This document shows positions 56,907 through 64,000 of a stretch of 64,000 nt of DNA, one piece after another (the first letter of the stretch is position 1; every line of letters begins with the position of its first letter). This DNA comes from an uncultured Flavobacteriaceae bacterium. Its GTDB lineage: Bacteria > Bacteroidota > Bacteroidia > Flavobacteriales > Flavobacteriaceae. The DNA lies in the NCBI GenBank assembly GCA_947494695.1, contig CANLWB010000004.1:372001-436000 (forward strand). The letters are read 5' to 3'. The notes beneath the pieces are model-generated. The model ran no database searches and was not told where the DNA came from. It saw only the letters and a program-made list of their open reading frames with translations. The position numbers and the translations under genes were made by a program.

Positions 56907-57317
56907 TTAGTGCTTAGGATTACCATTTTTATAAATTAAACCCAGACAAATACCATATAGTCCAAATTGAAATGAAAGATAAAATGTTTCCATTAAAATA
57001 AAGGATATTTCATCTTCAACGCTTTGTTTTGCTACAAAAGCTAGTACATGAGATGACCAAAAGAATAAACCTAATACCAGTACATATTTCATACTTTTTA
57101 CAAACGATGCGCCCGAAAAGGATATAAAATTATACAAATAAGTAAGAAGAAAGCCTTGAATTAAAATGGTTAAGGTCCCAACGATCATATTTGGTTCTCC
57201 TTTAAAATAACCAAACGCAATATACTGGTTTTCAAATAATACGATATGCCAGGTAACGGCTATAATAAATGTTATTATAGTATAGGCTAATGCACCTAAA
57301 ATTATTTTTTTAGACAT
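56907..57317 (-). CDS. Four-helix membrane protein, unknown
   Basis: 136 residues with four hydrophobic helices (first: ILGALAYTIITFIIAVTWHI). No family named with confidence. It is last in a minus-strand unit after an ECF sigma factor and a SnoaL-like protein (28-bp gap), so it is probably controlled by that sigma factor. Confidence 0.65.
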   Translation of the reverse strand: MSKKIILGALAYTIITFIIAVTWHIVLFENQYIAFGYFKGEPNMIVGTLTILIQGFLLTYLYNFISFSGASFVKSMKYVLVLGLFFWSSHVLAFVAKQSVEDEISFILMETFYLSFQFGLYGICLGLIYKNGNPKH

Positions 57318-57344
57318 GTTAAAAACATTTTGATAATCAATTTG

Positions 57345-57710
57345 TTATAGGTTGAATTCCTTTTTGTACTCGGTAGGATCATAATAAATTTTCATTTTTT
57401 TGATTTTTCCACCTTCAATAGTATAAAATTCGGCAATGTCTAAATCGATAATTTTCCCCGATGGTGCCTCAATTTTAATAATAACTTGAGTTGAAACTAT
57501 AGTTTCGCCTGCAGTTATACTTAATAACTCATGTCCTCTTACCAGTTTACCAAACTCCATATGTAAATTAATATTTGCTTCTTTTCCCTCAACCGTGTCA
57601 ACCGGTCCTTGAAAAGTTATATTTTCATCCATTAAATCCATCCATTCCGATGTTTGATTACTCATGGATTGCTGAAAAGCTTGTAAAATGTCTAATGCAG
57701 TTTGTTTCAT
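57345..57710 (-). CDS. SnoaL-like / NTF2-fold protein
   Basis: 121 residues, soluble. Pattern LDILQAFQQSMSNQTSEWMD, MDENITFQGPVDTVEGKEA, IDLDIAEFYTIEGGKIKKMK fits the SnoaL_2/NTF2 cone fold used for small-molecule binding or simple isomerase/hydrolase reactions. It lies 64 bp downstream of the sigma factor gene. The ligand is unknown. Confidence 0.8.
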   Translation of the reverse strand: MKQTALDILQAFQQSMSNQTSEWMDLMDENITFQGPVDTVEGKEANINLHMEFGKLVRGHELLSITAGETIVSTQVIIKIEAPSGKIIDLDIAEFYTIEGGKIKKMKIYYDPTEYKKEFNL

Positions 57711-57774
57711 TTTTAAATTTTTAATGATTAATACTATTTAGACAATTGGAAGGACCATTTCGGACGAAAAACCA

Positions 57775-58563
57775 TCAACTTTTTTCGTCTGTACCCCAAC
57801 TTTCCAAATGTTCTAACAGGTAAGTGTTTAATATTGAGTTCTTAGCATGTAAGGGGTCAATGCCTCGTACAAGTTCTAATCTCAAGTTTAAAAGCTGTTC
57901 TTGATTACTAGATTCATTTTCCTTAACAAGTTTTAGTTGTTGTGCTTTTATATGTGCATCTTGATCTGGATTTAAAACACCTTTTAAGGTTGTACATTGG
58001 TCGCAAGTTCCTTTCTTATTTATAAAGGCACATCTGTTTTTAAAAATCCGAATCATATGTTTTCGGGCATCAGCTAGGGCATGTTTAACAACGCCCTCAG
58101 AGAACTGTGTGATTTCTATGATTTCAGATACTTTAAAGTAATAAACCTCTTTGAGCAACAAGCAGATTTGTTGTTTTAAGAGTAGGGTTTTATTTATACA
58201 ATTAAAGCAATAGTTGATGTGTTCCTTAATCTCATAATTTCGTTCAGGAGTTTGTTCAAAAACGGCTCGCAATTGAGCAGATAATTCGGTCGAATTGGTG
58301 TGTGCCTTGGCCCCTAAATCTTGTGCATTTTCATCCCATCTCTTTTGCTTGGATAGATGGTTTTTGGCAATATTTAAAGCAATACTAAACACCCAGGTTT
58401 TAAATGAAGATTTCCCTTGAAAGGTATTTGATTTTTCAAAAACCTTAATATATGTATCCTGAATTACATCCTCGGTATCTTGCTTATTTGTAAGTAACCT
58501 AAAGATAAACGATGACAATTCATTTTTAAAGTTTAGAAAATCGGTTTGATATTGCTCTGACAT
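57775..58563 (-). CDS. ECF-type RNA polymerase sigma factor
   Basis: 262 residues. Sigma region 2 at about 12-75 (DTEDVIQDTYIKVFEKSNTF, SFKTWVFSIALNIAKNHLSK) and region 4 at about 130-180 (LLLKEVYYFKVSEIIEITQF). A C-terminal extension of about 80 residues carries a Cys cluster (RCAFINKKGTCDQCTTLKG) found in a Bacteroidota subgroup and suited to metal or redox sensing. No anti-sigma gene is adjacent, so the extension may take that role. First gene of its unit. Confidence 0.88.
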   Translation of the reverse strand: MSEQYQTDFLNFKNELSSFIFRLLTNKQDTEDVIQDTYIKVFEKSNTFQGKSSFKTWVFSIALNIAKNHLSKQKRWDENAQDLGAKAHTNSTELSAQLRAVFEQTPERNYEIKEHINYCFNCINKTLLLKQQICLLLKEVYYFKVSEIIEITQFSEGVVKHALADARKHMIRIFKNRCAFINKKGTCDQCTTLKGVLNPDQDAHIKAQQLKLVKENESSNQEQLLNLRLELVRGIDPLHAKNSILNTYLLEHLESWGTDEKS

Positions 58564-59197
58564 TTTATTACGTATTTATTTTAGACCTAAGGAAGTGTGT
58601 TGTTTATTTTGAAGCCTAACTATATCAGTTATGCATAGTTTGAGGTTTTGAAGTTGAAAAGCTTAAGAATGAGAACGATGCCTGTGATCCGCTTTTATAT
58701 TAATTGTTTTCTGTCAACTAATATACAAACTACAAGAGAATGGAAACAAAGGATTTTGTTTTTGTATTAAATATGATATGAAAAGTTTAACAATGGAGTC
58801 GTTATTTTTTAGCTTAAACTATTTTTTCAAACTCCCCTTTATAGTATGCTCGTTAGAGAATCTTTAATTCTAATTAAGGACTTACTTGATAGCGACGAAA
58901 GCCTAAAATAAAGAGGAATCATTTCTTTTTTATTCGGAATAAAAAAAGAATAAACTTAACTGTAGCAAGAGTTTTGTGTGTTATAGGTTAATAATCAGTT
59001 GTTTGTTTACGTTTAATGAGTCTTCTTGAATTTTAAAAACTTAAAACTTTACAGAAACCTGAAATTTCACTGAAAACGGTGAATTTTCTGAAATCGATTT
59101 GATCTAATTTTGACCCTAACATAATTATCATTCTAGTTTCTATTTACAGAAAAAGGGATAATTAAAGGAGTCATGAATACTTTGGTATTAGAGAAAA
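58564..59197. other. Divergent intergenic region
   Basis: 634 bp between the sigma factor and the barrel protein gene. It holds an A/T-rich inverted repeat (TTCTTTTTTATTC/GAATAAAAAAAGAA, 58923-58950), an imperfect stem GAAATTTCAC/GTGAATTTTC (59061-59089), and a TAATTTTG -7 box at 59105-59112 for the plus-strand gene. No gene seen. Confidence 0.5.
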
Positions 59198-61714
59198 ATG
59201 TCGATTACAGATTTTAAGACGAGTGAGCTTTACAGGAAATATTTAACCAAGGTTTTTTGGCTATGGATATTAATAATGATATCTGGAAATGCCATAGCAC
59301 AGGACCTCGAACAATTAGGAAAAGCAAAACTTTTTAAGTTAACCGGGGGAGTGTCTGCAAACTCCATTTTTTATGAAGGCGATGCCAATAGAGAATCCTT
59401 TACTTATTTTTTTAATGGAAACATGAACTTAAATATTAGCAATGTGTATAATATACCGTTTTCATTTTCCTATTCGAACCAAAAGTTTAACAGCAGTAAC
59501 CCGTTTTCATTTAATAGGTTAAGTATCCACCCTTCATACAAGTGGGCTACCGTTCATATTGGTGACGTGAATATGGCATTTTCACCATATACGTTAAATG
59601 GGCATCAGTTTACAGGGTTTGGTTTTGATTTAACTCCTGCAGGTAAATGGAAGTTAAGCGCGATGTATGGACGATTATTGAAACAATCTGAGTACAACCC
59701 TGAAGATCCAGAATCTTCACCAGCTTATAAACGAATGGGATATGGTTTTAAGGCAGGATACGACGATCAAAAAAGAAGCATCGCCCTTATTTTATTCAAA
59801 GCTAAAGATGATGAAAATTCTATTAAAGCCCCGGTTCCTGTAGAGCACGAATTACAGGCAAAAGAAAACGTGGTATTAAGTGTTGAAGGCGGTATAAAGA
59901 TTTTTGACAAAGGAGAGATTAATATTGAAGCAGCGGCTTCCTCCATTACAGAAGACCTGAACGAAACTGATGAAGGCGCAGATACAGGTTTGCTTGCCTC
60001 ATTAATCGATACGAATGTTACAACATCTACCTATAAAGCCTATAATGTAGCGTTTAACTATCCGGTGGGAAGCGGATCTCTGGGCGTGGGCTACGAATAT
60101 ATTGATCCGGAATATCGAACCTTTGGAGCTTACTTTTTTAATAATGATTTAGAAAATTTTACAGTAAATGCCTATCAAAATATCTTTGATAATAAGGTAA
60201 ACATAACAGTTAATGGTGGAATACAAAGGGATGATCTTAAGAACGCCAAAAGTTCTCAACTGCAAAGAGTGGTAACAGCCGTTAATGTGAACTACAACGC
60301 TTCAGAAAAATTGGCGATATCAACGGCATATTCTAATTTTCAATCGTATACCAATATCAAAAATCAATTCGATCATATCAATGAAGTCTCTCAATTTGAT
60401 AATCTAGACACATTAAATTTTCAGCAAATATCCCAGAATGCCAATATAAACATCAACTACTTACTCAAAAAATCAGAATCCAATAGTCAAAATATTTCTT
60501 TTACTGGATCTTTAAATAATGCAGTAAACAAACAACAAGGTCAAACCTTAGAAAATGGGACATCGAATTTTTACAATGGTAATATTGCATATGCCTTGAG
60601 TTACCCCGAATCACAATTTTCTCTGTCTGGTTCTGTAAATATCACCTATAGCAAAATTGGAGCGTCTACCAGCACAACCTATGGTCCAATACTTTCAACA
60701 GGTAAGTCTTTTTTTGATAAATCACTTAGAACTTCTGGGTCTTTAAGTTATAACCAAAGCCATGTAGATGGCAAAAAGCAGTCTGAAGTAGCGAATCTCA
60801 GGCTAGGAGGGTATTATAGTTTAAAGAAAAAACACAATTTCAACCTCAATTTATTGACTCAATATAGAAAAAACAATAACGACCCACAGGTCGAATTTAC
60901 AGCCATTTTTGGCTATAACTACATTCTTGATAAAATTAAGGTACCGAAGATAAAATTACCCAGGAAAGCGAAAAAAGAAAAAAAGAAATCCTCTAAAAAA
61001 GAGAAAGGGCAATGGATAAGTTTTAGATATAGAGATTCTTTATATGAAGGAACGTTACCCCAGATTAACAATCAGTTATACAGTATTCAACGTCATCCTC
61101 GGTTTAGCTTTATACCATCATATAAAAAGGATGAATTAAAAATGCTTCGTCTAATCGTTGCTCAAGAGAGCAATACTAGAGCATACAGACCTAAAGCGAT
61201 TAAATTTTTGAAAGAGCTATACAGCTACGAGGATTTTTTAGGTCAATACCTGGAGCTAATTTACAACACACTTCTAGAACTGAAAGTGGATATGTACCGT
61301 TTGGATGAAGCTTTTGAGGGCGCGTTTGTAAAAGCAAAAATAGCTGTCGACAATCACGAGTTATTTCAACTTCCTGAACAAGAAAGGGAAAATAAATCTA
61401 CAGAACTACAGCATACATTTAATGATTTAAAATTCGAGGAGGAGGTGGCCTTAGATAAGCTTGTAGCCCATAGATGGATGTTAAAGTTCGTAGAAAAATA
61501 TAGTACCCTTGAAGATTTACAGAAACCAGAAGAAATTCTTGCAGAAGTTATGGAAGCGGAGAAAGAAAACATTTTCCGAATGTGGGATAGAGATGAACCT
61601 AAATCAAAAGTCCAGTTATACATCATTACCAAGGTGATAGCGCATTATAATATAAAGTCCAAAAAATATACAGATAAAGATAAGTTTGAATTAAAATATA
61701 TAAACAAAAGATAA
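59198..61714 (+). CDS. Outer-membrane barrel protein with helical C-terminal domain
   Basis: 838 residues. A signal peptide ends near residue 34 (GNAIAQD). Residues about 45-580 are alternating beta strands of a large barrel (FSYSNQKFNSSNPFSFNRLS, GSGSLGVGYEYIDPEYRTFG). A Lys-rich stretch (PRKAKKEKKKSSKKEKG, about 588-604) leads into a helical domain of about 230 residues with no recognised motif. A barrel followed by a soluble domain is uncommon and suggests a pore with a periplasmic arm. The next gene starts 2 bp later and encodes an FN3 surface protein; pairs of this type precede Rhs genes in Bacteroidota, so export or anchoring of Rhs-like proteins is a reasonable inference. Confidence 0.72.
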   Translation: MSITDFKTSELYRKYLTKVFWLWILIMISGNAIAQDLEQLGKAKLFKLTGGVSANSIFYEGDANRESFTYFFNGNMNLNISNVYNIPFSFSYSNQKFNSSNPFSFNRLSIHPSYKWATVHIGDVNMAFSPYTLNGHQFTGFGFDLTPAGKWKLSAMYGRLLKQSEYNPEDPESSPAYKRMGYGFKAGYDDQKRSIALILFKAKDDENSIKAPVPVEHELQAKENVVLSVEGGIKIFDKGEINIEAAASSITEDLNETDEGADTGLLASLIDTNVTTSTYKAYNVAFNYPVGSGSLGVGYEYIDPEYRTFGAYFFNNDLENFTVNAYQNIFDNKVNITVNGGIQRDDLKNAKSSQLQRVVTAVNVNYNASEKLAISTAYSNFQSYTNIKNQFDHINEVSQFDNLDTLNFQQISQNANININYLLKKSESNSQNISFTGSLNNAVNKQQGQTLENGTSNFYNGNIAYALSYPESQFSLSGSVNITYSKIGASTSTTYGPILSTGKSFFDKSLRTSGSLSYNQSHVDGKKQSEVANLRLGGYYSLKKKHNFNLNLLTQYRKNNNDPQVEFTAIFGYNYILDKIKVPKIKLPRKAKKEKKKSSKKEKGQWISFRYRDSLYEGTLPQINNQLYSIQRHPRFSFIPSYKKDELKMLRLIVAQESNTRAYRPKAIKFLKELYSYEDFLGQYLELIYNTLLELKVDMYRLDEAFEGAFVKAKIAVDNHELFQLPEQERENKSTELQHTFNDLKFEEEVALDKLVAHRWMLKFVEKYSTLEDLQKPEEILAEVMEAEKENIFRMWDRDEPKSKVQLYIITKVIAHYNIKSKKYTDKDKFELKYINKR

Positions 61715-61716
61715 TT

Positions 61717-64000
61717 ATGAGAAAGGTATTCATTACGCTCTGTAGCTTATTCGTTGGTTGCTTTTTTAGCATGGCACAACGGTTTCCTGTTCAGGTTATT
61801 CCTCAAATTAATTCACCATCTCCCGTAAATTTTTATAGCTACGCAGATGCAACTACTATTAATAGTCCAATTGGACTGCAACTTGCTCTAAATGATATTA
61901 CCATTGTTAACAGACAAATAAGGTTAAAAGTTTATTTTGAAGGTAACGGGATTAATTTTCAGAGTAAAGATTTTGTTATAGGAGCAGACCCATTATTTGT
62001 TACCGGAGGGGTACCGTTAAGGCTTAATAATACCCAATTGGCTCCTTATTTTGAGTTTCAAAACATTGAGGGCATTAACCCCAATGTTTACAGGAATACC
62101 ATACCAGAAGGCAGTTATCAATTTTGTTTTGAAATATTTGATTATACTACAGGAAACCGTTTGTCGTCTAAAACCTGTAGAACCACATTTGTTTTTAGTA
62201 ATGAGCCTCCGCTATTAAACCTACCTCTTAACAGAAACAATATAACTCCTGGGGCGGTAGAGAATATTGTTTTTCAGTGGACTCCCAGACATATCAATGT
62301 TAGCAATGTAGAATACGAATTGAGTATTGTTGAAGTTTGGGATGAGTATGTAGACCCACAGACCGTTTTTCAAAGTGTGCCTCCTGTATTCCAGACCACA
62401 ACAAGGGGGACGACATTTATCTATGGTCCCGGTCAGCCGTTACTGTTAAGTGATAAAAAATATGCATGGCGGGTAAAAGCAAAAGCGCTTCAAGGGGTCG
62501 AAGAAATAGGCTTGTTTCGTAATGAAGGGTATAGTGAAATTTTCTGGTTTACCAGAACAGAACCTTGTGGTGTTCCAAATTCGGTGACTGCACAACCACA
62601 AGGCACGTCTAAAATTAATGTGTATTGGGAAGAGAACCCTGCGATATACTCTGAATATATTATCCGTTATCGTGAAGCAAATAAACCAGGAGCAGCATGG
62701 TTTACCATGAGGACCAATAGCGCCTGGGCGACTATTTGGCATTTAAAGCCGAGCACGACCTACGATTATCAGGTGGCTGCAAAATGTAAATTCGAAGAAA
62801 GCGAATTTTCAGAAATTCAAAGGGTTACAACAGATACAGAAGAAGATGAAACCGCAGATTATAATTGCGGCATTGTCCCAGATAATGTAGCCATTACAAA
62901 TCGCGATCCACACCCGAGATTAAAAGCAGGAGATCGTATTACGGCTGGTGATTTCATTATTACGCTTACAGACATAACCAGCCAGTCTAGTGGCATCATC
63001 TCTGGAAAGGGGTTTGTACAAATTCCCTATTTAAAATACGCAAGGTTTGCTGTTGTATACGACAACGTTTTGGTGAATTCAGATAATCAGTTGGCACAGG
63101 GCGAAATTGTTACGGTTAACGATGGCAAGTTTGGAGAAGGTGACGAAATAGTAGTAGATGTAGAGATAGATCCTAAAGAGACTGTGCATGGTGATCAAGG
63201 AGGTATTACAGAGGTAAGCGTTGACTTTGAAGTTGAAGAGATAAGAACCAACGAAAATGGCGGTATTGAAGTTATCGGTACCAATGGAGAAGTAGGGAAC
63301 TTACCTGGAGGAAAGGATACGGTTATTACAGATAGTAACGGGGATGTGTATACGGTTTCTGAAGATGGTAATGTAACCCAGGGTGAAATGGCTCCTGGTG
63401 GTCCCGTGGTTGCCGATAATGGTGGTTCTGGCGAGGCATCGCCAGGAGGGGGAGACGATATAGGTGTTCGGGTAGATTTTATAAAATCTGGAGTCTATTC
63501 TTATGATGACGCACCTGAGGTGGAAAGCAATAAGCTTCTTGCAGAATACCCTACCACAAAACTGGGTAGCGATACGTATACAATTCCCTTTAAGGCCGTT
63601 TCAAAACTTCATGGTGATGATATAATAAAGGCTGTAGCACATGTAACAAATAGTGAATATAAAACGAATGATATTATTTTCAAAACCAAAGAAGGTATTA
63701 AAATACCAGCAACCTGGGAGGGAGATGAAGCCGTTTTAAACTTAAAACAAACATTCGATTATGCCATACAGAACATTTTTGCAACCATACCGTCCAAAGA
63801 CGATCATACGAAACATAAAGTCGTTGGAACTTTTAATTTGGTTCATCTAAATTCTGCATTGTCAAATATAGAACTGGTTCTTATACCAATTAATAACGCC
63901 AGCATATCCAATGGTGTAGCTGGACAGATTAATGATATTTATAACAAGTCCGGGGTAAACTTTAATATTAAAGTGGCTCCTCCCTTAGAATTACCAGATA
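61717..64000 (+). CDS. Large FN3 surface protein, 3' end outside window
   Basis: At least 761 residues, open to the window edge. Signal peptide ends at SMAQ (about residue 21). Residues about 22-290 form a beta-rich domain as in TANFOR-type proteins (INSPSPVNFYSYAD, IFDYTTGNRLSSKTCRTTF, KYAWRVKAKA). An FN3 domain at about 290-370 contains YSEYIIRYREAN and LKPSTTYDYQVAAKC. Gly/Asp-rich linkers (about 525-590) follow, then further beta domains. It is cotranscribed with the barrel gene. Extracellular, probably a stalk or presentation protein; by analogy an Rhs gene may follow beyond the window. Confidence 0.78.
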   Translation, partial: MRKVFITLCSLFVGCFFSMAQRFPVQVIPQINSPSPVNFYSYADATTINSPIGLQLALNDITIVNRQIRLKVYFEGNGINFQSKDFVIGADPLFVTGGVPLRLNNTQLAPYFEFQNIEGINPNVYRNTIPEGSYQFCFEIFDYTTGNRLSSKTCRTTFVFSNEPPLLNLPLNRNNITPGAVENIVFQWTPRHINVSNVEYELSIVEVWDEYVDPQTVFQSVPPVFQTTTRGTTFIYGPGQPLLLSDKKYAWRVKAKALQGVEEIGLFRNEGYSEIFWFTRTEPCGVPNSVTAQPQGTSKINVYWEENPAIYSEYIIRYREANKPGAAWFTMRTNSAWATIWHLKPSTTYDYQVAAKCKFEESEFSEIQRVTTDTEEDETADYNCGIVPDNVAITNRDPHPRLKAGDRITAGDFIITLTDITSQSSGIISGKGFVQIPYLKYARFAVVYDNVLVNSDNQLAQGEIVTVNDGKFGEGDEIVVDVEIDPKETVHGDQGGITEVSVDFEVEEIRTNENGGIEVIGTNGEVGNLPGGKDTVITDSNGDVYTVSEDGNVTQGEMAPGGPVVADNGGSGEASPGGGDDIGVRVDFIKSGVYSYDDAPEVESNKLLAEYPTTKLGSDTYTIPFKAVSKLHGDDIIKAVAHVTNSEYKTNDIIFKTKEGIKIPATWEGDEAVLNLKQTFDYAIQNIFATIPSKDDHTKHKVVGTFNLVHLNSALSNIELVLIPINNASISNGVAGQINDIYNKSGVNFNIKVAPPLELPD

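Overview
The window is from a marine Bacteroidota, most likely a Flavobacteriaceae-type red-alga degrader. Supporting signs are the AT-rich composition, Bacteroidota -7 promoter boxes (TAnnTTTG), TonB-dependent receptors with carboxypeptidase-like N-terminal domains, DUF4249 lipoproteins, Rhs/FN3 loci, and a complete front end for agar degradation. I see no tRNA, rRNA, CRISPR array, transposase or phage gene.

Layout. (1) 1-4054: the 3' end of an Rhs polymorphic toxin, a small putative immunity gene, two copies of a hairpin-plus-terminator repeat, and an orphaned protein tail. (2) 4055-7084 (minus): a three-part fusion of FAD monooxygenase, PLP-dependent alpha-oxoamine synthase and TPR. (3) 7463-9636: a MORN-repeat protein, a long palindrome and two small unknown genes. 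(4) 9823-12652: a TPR histidine kinase with a NarL/LuxR response regulator. (5) 13807-33419: the agar locus. It holds a GH16 beta-agarase, a four-gene cytochrome/PSD1/DUF1501/NHL/DUF2231 cluster, a TPR-HTH regulator, then GH2 beta-galactosidase, GH117 anhydrogalactosidase, anhydrogalactose dehydrogenase, anhydrogalactonate cycloisomerase, galactose mutarotase and a RhaT-type transporter, closed by a strong terminator. (6) 33965-42499: a 7TM-AraC regulator, a GT9 gene, a broken GT2, and two TonB-dependent receptors with a DUF4249 lipoprotein. (7) 43377-54594: a tight seven-gene operon of unknown function that combines a tubulin/FtsZ-like protein, an actin/Hsp70-like ATPase, two vWA-type proteins and three membrane or coiled-coil proteins. 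(8) 55253-58563: an S1 sulfatase, and on the minus strand an ECF sigma factor, a SnoaL-like protein and a membrane protein. (9) 59198-64000: an outer-membrane barrel protein and a large FN3 protein cut by the window edge.

How the genes fit together. The agarase cuts agar outside the cell. GH117 and GH2 trim the oligosaccharides to 3,6-anhydro-L-galactose and galactose. The dehydrogenase and cycloisomerase convert the anhydrosugar to 2-keto-3-deoxy-L-galactonate, and the mutarotase serves galactose. The agarase gene, the cytochrome/PSD1 cluster and the GH2-GH117 operon each carry the same 11-bp direct repeat (TGTnCAGTTT-like) 50-51 bp upstream of a -7 box. They therefore look like one regulon, which ties the uncharacterised cytochrome cluster to agar use.

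The best candidates for something undescribed are the tubulin-like/actin-like/vWA operon, the shared promoter motif with the cytochrome cluster it controls, and the monooxygenase-synthase-TPR fusion with its in-frame displaced tail.
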